From: Pegoplata infirma
Taxonomy: Eukaryota; Arthropoda; Insecta; Diptera; Anthomyiidae
NCBI GenBank assembly: GCA_963921195.1
Contig: OY992536.1
Coordinates: 111,006,778-111,070,777, forward strand
DNA length: 64,000 nucleotides
Reading direction: 5' to 3'
A program made the translations under genes and the position numbers. Positions within the stretch are counted from its first letter, which is position 1, and every line of letters starts with the position of its first letter. A model generated the notes under the pieces. That model did no database searches and was not told the DNA's origin. It was given only the letters and a program-made list of their open reading frames with translations. Shown piece after piece: positions 44,735-55,316 of the stretch.

Positions 44735-45090
44735 GTTCGTGAAATCCGGATTAAATCGGATTAAGTCGGATTAAATCGGATTAAGTCGGATCGGGTTCTA
44801 ACTACGAATGGTAACTCACGAGAAGAAACAATAGCAGGTGAGTCGGATTCTAAAAACGATTAGTATAAGTCTAAGTAACTCACGAGAGAAACAATATCAG
44901 GTGAGTCGGATTAAATCGGGTAAGTCGGATCGGGTTCTAACTACGAAAGGTAACTTACGAGAAGAAACAATACCAGGTGAGTCGGATTCTAAATACGATT
45001 AGTATAAGTCTAAGTAACTCACGAGAGAAACAATATCAGGTGAGTCGGATTAAATCGGGTTAAGTCGGATCGGGTTCTAACTACGAATGG

Positions 45091-46162
45091 TCATCATCAT
45101 CATCATCCATCAGCCGCTTGCGACCACTGTTGGACATAGGCCTCCTCTAGTTGTTTCCATTTTACTCTATCGTTTGCTATATTCATCCAGTTTCCAGCTA
45201 TTCTTTTTATATCATCTGTCCATCTTGTTGGTGGTCTTCCTATATTTCTTGTATCTTCTCTAGGTCTCCATTCAAGTATTCTTTTTGTCCATCGGTTATC
45301 AGTCATTCTGGCTACGTGCCCAGCCCAGCGCCATTTTGCTTTTGTGACACTTTGTACAATATCAGCGACTTTTGTTTGGTTTCTTAGGGCTATGTTTGTT
45401 ATACGGTCTCTTCGTGTTACTCCCAGCATTGCTCTTTCCATTGCTCTTTGGGCTACCTGTAGTTTTGTTATCGTGTGTTTGGTTAATGTCAAAGTTTCGC
45501 AACCATACGTTATGACTGGCAACACACATTGGTCATATACTTTTCTCTTTAGACACATAGGTAGGTTCTCATTAAACACGTATCTTAATTTACCAAAAGC
45601 TGCCCATCCTAGGCCGATCTGGCGAGCGATTTCGCATGTTTGGTTGTCTTTGCCGATCCTTATTTCGTGGCCTAGGTATTTGTATTCAAAGACCTGCTCG
45701 ATTTCGTCGCCTTCTTCTAGGTTTATGTTTCCACTAGCTACAAGATTTGTCATAAATTTAGTTTTTTGCGAGTTAATACTCAAACCGACCTTTTTTGTGG
45801 TTTGCACCAACTGTCTTAGCATTTGTTGTGCATCATGAAGATTATCGGTTATTAAGACAATGTCATCAGCAAAACGTAAATGGTTTAGATGTTCGCCGTC
45901 GATGTTGATTCCCTTGTCGTCCCATTTGAGACTTTTAAAAGCATATTCAAGTACCGCAGTAAAAAGTTTCGGGGATATTGTGTCGCCCTGTCTTATTCCT
46001 CTCTGTATTTCAAATTTTTCGGTACCATCGTGTATCATGACGCTTGCTGTGGCTGCAGCATATATATTTTCTATCAATTTAGTATACCTATAATCGACTC
46101 TGCATTCTTGTAAAGCATTTATGATAGCTGTATGCTCCACGGTGTCGAAAGCTTTTCTGAAG
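45091..46162 (-). mobile_element. RTE-like LINE, 5'-truncated, inserted into the satellite
   Basis: On the minus strand it starts within the RT at FRKAFDTVEH and ends, after AYVQQWSQAADG and a stop, in a TGATGATGATGATGA tail, a typical RTE 3' end of short tandem repeats. The satellite is continuous on both sides (GAATGG | TCACGAG) except for about 4 missing bases (TAAC). So insertion caused a small deletion, not a TSD. Confidence 0.85.
45103..46140 (-). CDS. RTE-like reverse transcriptase, partial but open
   Basis: 345 codons without a stop. IQRGIRQGDTISPKLF lies near residue 45-60, the catalytic LRFADDIVLI near 87-96 and the thumb SINSQKTKFM near 125. C-terminal blocks follow: YGCETLTLTKHT, KWRWAGHVARMTDNRWTKRI, GRPPTRWTDDIKRIAGNWM and LEEAYVQQWSQAADG. 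These blocks are characteristic of the RTE clade. The annotated Met is only the first one inside the truncated RT; the true frame extends upstream to the insertion edge. The endonuclease and the first RT blocks are absent, so no active enzyme is expected, but the lack of stops makes this one of the youngest insertions in the window. Confidence 0.85.
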   Translation of the reverse strand: MEHTAIINALQECRVDYRYTKLIENIYAAATASVMIHDGTEKFEIQRGIRQGDTISPKLFTAVLEYAFKSLKWDDKGINIDGEHLNHLRFADDIVLITDNLHDAQQMLRQLVQTTKKVGLSINSQKTKFMTNLVASGNINLEEGDEIEQVFEYKYLGHEIRIGKDNQTCEIARQIGLGWAAFGKLRYVFNENLPMCLKRKVYDQCVLPVITYGCETLTLTKHTITKLQVAQRAMERAMLGVTRRDRITNIALRNQTKVADIVQSVTKAKWRWAGHVARMTDNRWTKRILEWRPREDTRNIGRPPTRWTDDIKRIAGNWMNIANDRVKWKQLEEAYVQQWSQAADG

Positions 46163-46610
46163 TCACGAGAAGAAACAATAGCAGGTGAGTCGGATTCTAA
46201 CTACGATTAGTATAAGTCTAAGTAACTCACGAGAGAAACAATATCAGGTGAGTCGGATTAAATCGTGTAAGTCGGATCGGGTTCTAACTACGAATGGTAA
46301 CTCACGAGAAGAAACAATAGCAGGTGAGTCGGATTCTAAATACGATTAGTATAAGTCTAAGTAACTCACGAGAGAAACAATATCAGGTGAGTCGGATTAA
46401 ATCGGGTAAGTCGGATCGGGTTCTAACTACGAATGGTAACTCACGAGAAGAAACAATAGCAGGTGAGTCGGATTCTAAATACGATTAGTATAAGTCTAAG
46501 TAACTCACGAGAGAAACAATATCAGGTGAGTCGTTTAATTACGATACGTAAAATATTTGTAACTCACGAGGAAAACAATGACAGGTGAGTCGGGTGTTAA
46601 ATACGTAAAA

Positions 46611-47462
46611 TATCAAACTAACTACAACAAAACTATTTGTAACTACTTGCACATCTGCGGCACGTGTCGCTACGGTGAACTGGAATCGGGTCGGATTCTC
46701 GAGGTATACTTCGGTTTTTAGGTCGAAGTGTAGCTAAGACATCAACGTCGAAACTGGTTCCCCCTCTGTGTGACCAAACCTTGACATTATATGTGTATGA
46801 TTTAACAAACTCAATGTGAATTACATACCTAAAACACTACATAACAACTATTTCTTATAAAAATAAAATTGTTGGGTATGTGTTTGAGTTCTGATGTTGG
46901 TTGGTGGAAAAAGTCATTTATTAATTAAAGAAATTGTTATAATATAATAGATCATTAAGTAGGTTATTTGTAATGGTACATTACAATATGGACCAATTTT
47001 TTCCAATTTCAATAGGCTTCGTCCTTGGCTCAAAAGAGGCTTAATTTTCAAATTTAAAGTCAATTGATTAAAAATTACGACCTGTATCGTGCTTACACCG
47101 TTTACATGGATAGACAGACGGACGGACATCGCTAAATCGACTCAAAAAGTGATTCTGAGTCTATCGGTATACTTAAAAGTGGGTCTAGGACCAATATTTC
47201 GGGTAGTTACAAATTAATATTGGCATATTTGGTATCAGATTAAAGGTATTTAAAATACTTGTCTTGTGATGCTAACAACGTGCAAAAAAAAATATATTTT
47301 TTGACTTATTTACAAAAATGTCCTAAATTTTTTGTATTTCACTCAATATGAGGAAAAACGTTTGGACATGTTCTTTACAAAGACCTTTCATTTGGTATAT
47401 AACATGATTAGATTTCTTTGTATAATATAGGAGATAAACGCAAAAAAGAACCCAGTAAAAAA
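46611..47462. other. Non-coding with two repeat fragments
   Basis: About 47108-47220: GACAGACGGACGGACATCGC, then ATCGACTCAAAAAGTG and GGTCTAGGACCAATATTTCG, a decayed Helitron-like 3' block. About 47215-47455: internal part of the CAAGGGAAG MITE (GTATCAGATTAAAGGTATT, ATGTCCTAAATTTT, ATATAGGAGATAAACGC), without its ends. 46611-47100 holds nothing recognised. Confidence 0.6.
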
Positions 47463-47599
47463 CAAGTAGAAAAGTTAAATTCGACTTGGCCGAATCTATG
47501 AATACCCTCCACAATGCCCTTTTTAAGTGATAGTAAATTTTCTAACGTGAAAAAATTTAAATTTTTGGTTAGAAATATTTTACTTTCTGTAAAAAAACT

Positions 47600-48060
47600 T
47601 TTTTTTATTAATTTAAAAAAAAAAAATTACAAATTTTTTTTTTTTAGTGTAAAATTTTTTTTGAGTGTATTTTTTTTTTTTGTTTTAGTGTAAAAAAACT
47701 TTTTTTGTTAATTTTTGAAAAATAAAAAAAAATAATTTACCAATTTTTTTTTGAGTGTAAAATTTTTTTTTAAGTGTAAACTTTTTTTTGGTTAGAAATA
47801 TTTTATTTTCTGTAAAAAAACTTTTTTTTATTAATTTTTGAAAAAAAAAAAAAAATACTAATTTTTTTTTTTGAGTGTAAATTTTTTTTTGAGTGTATTT
47901 TTTTTTTTGTTTTAGTGTAAAAAAACTTTTTTTGTTAATTTTTGAAAAAAAAAAAAAAAAATAATTTACCAATTTTTTTTTTGAGTGTAAAATTTTTTTT
48001 GAGTGTTAACTTTTTTTTAAGTGTATTTTTTTTTTGGTTTAGTGTAAAAATATTTTTGTG
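47600..48060. repeat. TTTTTTTGAGTGTA / T-A-run array, long form
   Basis: Higher-order repetition of TTTTAGTGTAAAAAAACTTT, TTTGTTAATTTTTGAAAAA and ATTTTTTTTGAGTGTAAA blocks, repeated about twice at roughly 180-200 bp spacing. It explains the F/K-rich frame on the minus strand here. Confidence 0.75.
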
Positions 48061-48475
48061 TGACAAAAATACCTTTTAAAATATTTTTCTGACTTACAAA
48101 TGTTTTTAAAACATGTTTAACGGGTTTTCAACACGTGAATTTAAGGTGAACTAATCTGAAATTTACGGTTTTGCTAATAACTTTTGAACCGCCGGACCGA
48201 TTGAGCTGAAATTTAAAACGAACTGGACCAAAGAAACGGTAAATATATATGCCACACTTCAGCACCCTCAGAATTGCCGTTCGAAAGTTACAGTGTGTTT
48301 TATCTCTTAAATTCCAGAAAATCCCTTGCAGAAATTTACTCACTTGCTTATAACTTTTGAACCACTGGACCGATTTCGCTGGATTGCAATACCAACCTGA
48401 CCAGGTAAATGTCCAACATATGTGCCAAACTTCAGGAGCCTCCGTAAAGTCTTTCAAAAGTTAGCGTGTTTTCAA

Positions 48476-48540
48476 CAGACAGACAGACAGACAGACAGAC
48501 GGACAGACGGACGGACGGACGGACGGACGGACGGACGGAC
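48476..48540. repeat. (CAGA)n-(GGAC)n microsatellite
   Basis: About six CAGA units then about ten GGAC units, about 65 bp. The homologous place in copy 1 (25058-25085) has a much shorter run, so it expanded here. Confidence 0.95.
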
Positions 48541-48802
48541 ATCGCTAGATCGTCTTAAAATCGATCGAGGGTCATGAATATATATACTTTATGGGGTCCT
48601 AGACCAATATTTCGAGGTGTTACAAACGGAATGACAAACTTATATATACCCTCTATCACTAGAGTGGAGGGTATAAAAAAAATCTTTATAGCCCTTGCAG
48701 TTTAGATCCAGTGAGTAAGATTAGATATGTAAAAACCCTGTATAACCCGTCCATTTACATTAAGATTCCACGTCAGGTTATTACCCTATATTTCGTGTAT
48801 TT

Positions 48803-49275
48803 ATACACAAAAAAAAACCTTGTCAAATTACAAGAAAAAGTCTCGTAATCCCAGTTTGCCAGTTGTCCTTTTTTTTTAACAAATAAATTTAGATCGAAAT
48901 TTCCAAGATAATTTTACAAAAAAAAAATTATAAATTCACGAGAATTCCTTGTTAGTTTTAGTGCTCCAAAAAAGTTGTAAATTAACAATATTTTTGGTAA
49001 AAAGCTTGTAAAATTACAAACAAACTCATAATTTTTACTAGGGATTCTTGTAAAATAGGATGTAGCAAAAAATCTAGTAAAGTTATGAAACCTCCTTGTA
49101 AATTTTACAGCGTCAACAAAATTGTAAATTTACAATTTTATTGATAAAAACCTTGTAAAATTACAAAATTATTGGTAAAAAGCTTGAAAATTTACTAGGA
49201 GTTCTTGTCAAATAGGAGGTAGCAAAAAAAAAGTAACAAACTTTTCTAGTAATTTTACAAATTTTATTTTTTTTT
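48803..49275. mobile_element. Family E TA-flanked element, second copy (inverted)
   Basis: Made of CTTGTAAAATTACAAG and TTGTAAATTTACAA palindromic words. Left words ACACAAAAAAAAACCTTGTC and AAAGTCTCGTAATCCCAG match in complement the right end of the copy at 38026-38518. Right edge uncertain. Confidence 0.6.
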
Positions 49276-49617
49276 AGCCACTTATCCAATTTGAATGTCT
49301 TTTTTCCATATCCAATATTAATTCAACACTTATAGTTAAAAGTATGTTAGTTTAACATTTGAAGACCTTGGTGGTTTGTAAGTTTTGCGTGCAACTATTT
49401 TATTACGTACATCACATGTACGAATAGTGCATGTAAGAGTACGAATATGCATTTTAACGCCCACAACTTGTGTTCTTATTGAAGTGTCTTATGCCATTTT
49501 TTTTTTTATGTTAACCAACTGAATGGTACTTTTTTGTTTTCTATAGCAAATGCCTGTTACGTTACTATTCGATTAGATTGGATCCATTCAAGACTACACA
49601 ATTTCCAATTGTAAACA
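49276..49617. other. Non-coding, nothing recognised
   Basis: About 340 bp of AT-rich sequence; no element ends or ORFs of note. Confidence 0.4.
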
Positions 49618-49990
49618 AGTAAAAATTTTAATTCGACTTGGTCGAAATCATGAATGTCTGCCATGTTGGCCAAAACAATATGGATACATTCTCATAATTT
49701 GAGACTTTTTCTAAACAAAAAATTTGAATCCAAAACATTTTCTATAAGAAAAATATCTCAGAACATGATAATTTTGTATGCGAAAAATATTTCAGAATCT
49801 GAGATTTTTTCTAGACGAAAAATGTCTGAGAATCTGAAACTTTTTCTATACGATAAATGTCTCGAAATCTGAGACTTTTTCTACGATAAATGTCTCAGAA
49901 TCTGAAACTGTTTCTCAAAATCTGAGATTTATTCTGTACGGAGATGTATGAGAATCTGAGATTTTTTCTATACGAAAAATCCTTTACAAA
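49618..49990 (+). mobile_element. Helitron-like left end plus minisatellite, second instance
   Basis: AAGTAAAAATTTTAATTCGA, CTTGGTCGAAATCATGAATG, then a TCTCAGAATCTGAGATTTTT minisatellite (49690-49985) with units of about 35-45 bp carrying TATACGAAAAATG. Same head-plus-array order as 32118-32700. Confidence 0.6.
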
Positions 49991-50064
49991 TATATTAACT
50001 TTAGTGGGCCATAAAAAAAGAACTTGAAATAAATTTTCAAAACACTTCGGGGGTTTAGTTTAGA

Positions 50065-53000
50065 TTAGCTTACGTTAGGTTGTAAGTGGTTGCGGACGTT
50101 TTAAGTCACCACGCATAGACTCGAAGGTCCGTTGTGATACCACGGGACAAGTTTCTGCGATTAAACCAACTTTATTTAGCTCCTTATCAAACTACTAGGA
50201 TAATGAATTTTTAAATCCGACAAATGAAAAAGATTGCGCAGCTCCCACTGAAGGAAGTCTCTGAGCCGAAAGTGCTGTTTAATGGCAGATAAAGTGTATG
50301 ATAGCATCCAACTCCTCCTCATCAATGCAACTTTGGAAAAAGTAATTTGAAGGAACATTTAACCGTGCTTTCCTATAAGACAGTGTCTGGTAATGTAGTG
50401 CTATAAGACAGTGTCTGGTAATTACAGTCACCACCGTCGAAATCTCTCCTCTTTGAAGCGATATCAGCTGACAAGGGAAGTCTCCCTGGTTCACCCTCCG
50501 ATCTTCATGAAATTTGGATATGTTGTTAAGAACGAAAATTAATTCGAAACGTATTTTTTCATTTTTAGGGGGGGTCGATTTGTATGGGGGGAAATTTACC
50601 TTTTTCAGATTTTTACGATTTACGCCTATTTAAACAAAATTAATATAGGCATGGGTGGTATCAGATTAAAGGTATTAAAAATACCTATCTCGTGGTGCTA
50701 ACAACGGGCCAAAGAAGTTAATATTTTTCAACTTATTAACAAAAATGTCCTAAAATTTTGGTATTTTACTCAATATGACGAAAAGTTGTGCATGTTTGGA
50801 CACGTTCTTAGCACACGTAGATAGGTTTTCCAAAGACCTTTCTTTGCATAATATAGGAGATAAAATAAAAAAAAACTGAAAAATGGCCTTGTCTTTCCCC
50901 CTCCTTTTTACCCCCTCAATGTGAATTTGGGCCGCTAAAAAAACACGTGTCCCTTTTTTTCTGCTCTACAAAATAAAACCAATTCCATAAAGTTCCGCGG
51001 GTGACACTAGGGAGACTTCCCTTGTGAGTTATGCTCTTCTTATTAAGAGAAGGCTAAATGTAGTCTCACACGTCCATCACTGTGCCCATCTCTGATTAGT
51101 CTCTGTCACAGAACAAAGCCGCAGATTTTTCTTGCAAGTTTTAAGAGACATACCAACACATTCCCATTCTGTTGGAACCTGTAAGGTAGGTCCCAGTCTT
51201 GCAAGCTCATCGGCTTTGCAATTCCCTGGAATGTCTATGTGCCCTGGGACCCATATGAGATTTTGTTTTCAGAAACTTTGACTGCAGGGACTTACCCGGG
51301 GCTTGACTATCAGAATTGATGTTGACTGCGGTTATAGACAAGACATTGCAACTCAACAAGTCAACTACTTTATTTCCAGCATCTCTGCCTGGTAAACACT
51401 TCAATGATTTGGCAATATTCGAGCCAGTCTCAACCCAAGCTCTTCCAAACAGACTCCAAAGCCACTTGTTCGTGTAGCTTCGATCCATCTGTAAAACTTA
51501 TGGAATGCCCTCATCCAATGCCCTTAGCCGGAATGCCCTCATCCAAGACTCCCTGGATGGTATCATAGGTAGGAGTAAAGTGTCGCTGAAAAAGGCTCAT
51601 AGGACGAACACATTCAACCTTTTGTGGTATTGTTATCTTCTTCAAGATCGCGCTATGGCTATAGTAGCTGCTCTTCCATTGCCGTGTGCTATTCAGTCGA
51701 ATTGCCAGCGTAGTCGCCTACTGCCTGGTATTAGATGAAGGAGGATTTCTAATACAGCCGTATGTGTAGTACGAAGAGCACCAGTAATACACATCGACGC
51801 CATTCTCTGTGTCATTGTGATAAAGTCACAATTCCCTTTTGTCTCTTAAGCAGGCCACCAGACAGTGATTAAATACAGCAGAACTATGGGCTAAAACCCC
51901 ATAGTTTTCGAATTGTAATATAAAGCAATCATAGCTTTTCTACAATTCCACTTCCTTTCTAAAAATGCTCCAAGATACTTGACTCCATCTAAGAAGGCGA
52001 TTTCAGTGCCGCCCAGAGAAATAGGAATAGCAGGAGTCTTATTTTTCCTTGTATACAAGACAAGCTCTCTTTTACTTGTAGTAACTCCCAGACCACATTC
52101 TCTTACTCATTTAGACTGAAGAATGTCCTCCAATGTTAACAGGTGCTTTCTTTTACCGCTATCGCGACATCATCAGCATATGCGTCAACATGACAACCAC
52201 GTGCTTGTAGCGAGAGAACAGCATTGAATTCAGTGCCAGGTTCCAAAGAAGTATCGAAATAACATCTCCCTGTGGTGTGTCCCATTGACAAATCGAGATA
52301 TGACAGACAATCCCAATTCAGACGTTATATGTCTATTGGTAAGTAGATTTTTTTAAAACGGTTCCACGCTTTTTTCCCAGACCAGACAATGCCACAATTA
52401 TCGAGTTTGTGATGACATTATTAAAAGCTTATTTTATATCAAGAAAGGCCGCATAGTGTATTCCTTTACCGAAATCGATCTCTCGATGGTACCAACGAGC
52501 TCAGTCGTCGCATTGTCTAACAAACAAAAAATAGGCAGACGAATTGGTCTAAAATCGTTCGGAACTATGTGAGAAGTTTTCCACGGCCTTCGGGATAAAA
52601 ACAACTCTGGTATCTCTCCATTTTGAAGAAATACACAACTGGTTTATGTATCCTGTGTAAAGATTATACAGCCAAGGCACTATATAATTCGACACTTGCT
52701 GCTTTTCAGCCTGGATTATATCATCAGATCCAGGGGATTTATAGGGCCTGAAGCTTTTAATCGCCTAGATTAATGTTGGCATATTTATTATTTCCGAAGC
52801 AGTTTTCGATGTTTGGGCTTCAGAACTTTCCAAAGCGTCAGGAAATTGCCCGGAAAATGCGTGTTTAGAAGGAGATCCAGCGACTCCCCACTAGAGGTAA
52901 ACCACATTCCATTAGGCTTTAGGTATTCCAGGATGTAAGGAGAAGAAGCTAGAACTTTATGTAGCCTGGATGCCTCAGAAACGTCTGCTATGTTTCCACA

Positions 53001-53447
53001 GAAGTTTTTCCAAGAATCACATTTTGCATTTCTGATCATCTTCTTATAACTCTTTAGCTGCAGCCTGTATGCAGACCAGTCCTCGTCCGCTCTAGAAGAT
53101 TTAGCCTGCAACTCATTTGACCACCAAGGTGGCTTTTTTCCCTCTAGGCTTTGCAGAAGGGCAAGACGCATCCAGGCACCTATTACAAACATTTGTTATA
53201 TGGTCAACCAGACAGTCAATTTCCGCCAAACTATGCGGTTCAGATAAAGGTACTTAACCCAAAAGCAAAGAAAAAGTCTCCCTATATTTCACCCAGTTTG
53301 TTTTCCTCAGATTTCTAGAAACGCTCCCTGAGTAAAATCTCAATGTAGCGATGATCTGAGAAGGAATGGTCTGCCAAAACTCTCCAGTCATCAATTCTAT
53401 CAGATAATGTATCTGATACAAGTGTTACGTCAAGAACCCTGATACAA
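50065..53447 (-). pseudogene. LINE family B, longest copy (endonuclease end to 3' UTR)
   Basis: Minus-strand order: endonuclease C-terminus with LDVTLVSDTLSDRI and ADHSFSDHRYIEI (about 53440-53330); linker KKPPWWSNELQAKSS and a 134-codon frame (53192-52788); RT with a GTPQGDVIS block (about 52280) and YADDVAIAV (about 52170); RT end with MASMCITGALRTT (about 51810); RNase H with VNINSDSQA (about 51320); zinc-finger-like CIDEEELDAIIHFICH (about 50320); and a 3' UTR ending near ACAACCTAACG at about 50080. Many stops and frameshifts. Split by the MITE at 50472-51024. A 29-bp tandem duplication lies at 50372-50422. Confidence 0.8.
50472..51024. mobile_element. MITE, CAAGGGAAG family, copy 2, TSD TGA
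   Basis: The ends are CAAGGGAAGTCTCCCTGG and CTAGGGAGACTTCCCTTG. TGA lies at 50469-50471 and 51025-51027. LINE B fragments at 12.76 and 13.67 kb show the uninterrupted neighbourhood. The interior is nearly the same as 2074-2672 (AAATTTGGATATGTTGTTAA, TATTAAAAATACCTATCTCG). Confidence 0.88.
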
Positions 53448-54187
53448 GTAGCCTGGATGCCTCAGAAAATTAGTGGAAATTTTCTGAATTCAAATCTTTA
53501 AAATCTTTTTATCCAATAAATTTATTATGTGGCTTATCAAGTTTCTAGATTCACCCCTTCAAATTTCAGTGATTATTACTTAAAATTCGAAATTAAAATT
53601 TATTCCGGAAATAATTTGATATTCTTCGTATTGAAATTGGATAACGGTGTAGTATATTGCAGCTAATAGTTATGGTATTATAGTAAATGCATAATATTGT
53701 TACAATGTGTGTGTGTGTGTGTGTGTGTGTTATAGTAAATGTCGTGGGAGATGCATGCTAATGTAAATGCGTGTTGACAGCATCAGAGTTCGGTTCATGA
53801 TTGTGCAAAATTTTGTTCAAACATTATGTATTCTCTACTACACTTTGTTGGGCTTAATTATTGTTGTTGCATAGTGTTTTGTGTTGTTTAGTTAGGAGTT
53901 GTCGTTGCTGATACTTAAAATGTTGCTACTGTATCGGCAGCTTTTACAACAGCTGAAACAGCTGTTTATTCTTGTATCAACAATTCTGTAAAAATAAGAT
54001 TTTTGTTCAGAGATTAAAAAATGTATTATAAAAATTTAATGGCAAAAATAAAGCTGAGCAACACATTTTTGAGTAACCTTCAATAGTTGATTGAGCAATT
54101 AATTAATGTTACATTTTAATATTTTACAAAATGTTTAAAGAAATTGAGGTAAATAGGTAGAACATATTGATAACATGAAATTTTTTA
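53448..54187. other. Non-coding; (TG)n microsatellite at 53706-53730
   Basis: Starts with a 21-bp copy of a LINE B internal segment (see findings). A TG dinucleotide run of about 12 units lies at 53706-53730. The rest, including a CAGCTGAAACAGCTG palindrome near 53950, shows no gene. Confidence 0.6.
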
Positions 54188-54191
54188 TTAA

Positions 54192-54732
54192 CCCATTTTG
54201 GACCAAGATTCAATTTTATTTTTCTTTTTTGGAAAAAGGTACTTGTTTAAGGTAATTAGCACCCGCTGATATCAAAAATCCTGCCAAAAAAAATTTTCAA
54301 TGTGCCGTTTTCCCAGAAAAGCCTGCATTCCAACTTTTTATGCAATTTTAATATTTGGATTTATTTGCTATTTTTTTAATGTATTTCATTATTTTCAAAG
54401 TAAATAGTTTCAAAATAATTCAAATTATCGGAATTTGATAATAAATTAAATCTAGAAAAATTTTAAATTAGTCAAAAAAATTAAAAGCCGAAAATCGAAA
54501 AATGCTAAATTTTCGTTTTTGCTTGAAACAATTTCTGTGCTGATTTGCATTGTATGTAATGGACATATAAATTGCGGTGATCAAGCGGGTATATTTTTTT
54601 TTAATTGCAGAAAGATGAGAATTAATTTTCATAACCACATTTACCAGAAATTCCAGCTCTTTCATACATAAATATTTTTTTGAAAAAGGTGTTCTCTACT
54701 GTTCGAAAAATCGAACAGAGGATCAAAATGGG
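54192..54732. mobile_element. piggyBac-like MITE with TTAA target, 541 bp
   Basis: TTAA lies at 54188-54191 and 54733-54736. The ends are CCCATTTTGGACC and, inverted, CCCATTTTGATCC. No ORF of note. CCC-initial TIR plus TTAA fits piggyBac-type mobilisation. Confidence 0.8.
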
Positions 54733-54736
54733 TTAA

Positions 54737-55316
54737 TTATACACCATGGTGGATAATTGAACAGTTCATGCGAGTAATAGACTTTTTCAAAACTTTTTTT
54801 TTGCATAAATGGGTTTTTTTAGCAGAGTTCTGCAATCATTATCAAAAATTTTGGTAAAAATTTAGCTTTTTAGTCTAAAAAAATAATAATTCGTATATTT
54901 TTATATTTTTTATTAAATTGGGGGAGAACTTATGCACAATTTCAATTAAATACAACACAAAAACATAAAAAAATTTGACTTTCGGTAAAAGTTTGTTAAG
55001 CGAAGATTACGCGAAACAAATCCCACTGATTTTATTCACAAAAAAATTTGCCGTTCTTGTGTTATATGATTTTAAAGTGTGGAAAGCAAAAAGGGCGTCT
55101 ATCCATCCTTAACAAAATATTATGTCAAAATTATTTAACTGCAAGTTTAAAAGTGATATTAGCTAAAATTTTGAATTAAACACTACAAAAGCAATCATAC
55201 AAACAATTTTAACAGATTTCCGAAAAAAAATGGTAATATGCAGTTCCATGCAGTTAAGGGTTAATATTATAATTCCTAAAATTTATTTTGCGTCATAAAG
55301 TGTTACTACACTAAAA
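54737..55316. other. Non-coding, nothing recognised
   Basis: AT-rich, about 580 bp; no element ends found. Confidence 0.4.

Larger units (their letters stand above)
44735..46610. repeat. 139-bp satellite array, split by an RTE-like LINE
   Basis: AGAAGAAACAATAGCAGG-type landmarks recur at 44821 and 44960, then after the insertion at 46168, 46307 and 46446, each 139 bp apart. Each monomer has two half-units, one with CACGAGAAGAAACAATAGCA, the other with CACGAGAGAAACAATATCAG, each followed by GGTGAGTCGGATT. A leader at 44735-44795 is a shorter CGGATTAAATCGGATTAAGT subrepeat; the last unit (46540-46610) is diverged. CAGGTGAGT occurs 11 times. Confidence 0.9.
47463..48680 (+). mobile_element. Helitron/DINE-1-like non-autonomous element, copy 2
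   Basis: Same architecture as 24237-25220: left CAAGTAGAAAAGTTAAATTC, GCCGAATCTATGAATACCC; centre a long TTTTTTTGAGTGTAAAA array (47600-48060); then TTTTGAACC-GGACCGATT words; GGAC microsatellite; right GATCGTCTTAAAATCGATCG, GTGTTACAAACGGAATGAC and the GGAGGGTATA end. Non-coding. Confidence 0.7.

Noticed and set aside
45151..46113. Plus-strand ORFs of 74-164 codons
   Set aside because: They are antisense shadows of the RTE reverse transcriptase on the minus strand.
47685..47972. 95-codon F/K-rich ORF on the minus strand
   Set aside because: A translation of T/A homopolymer runs in the Helitron-like central array.
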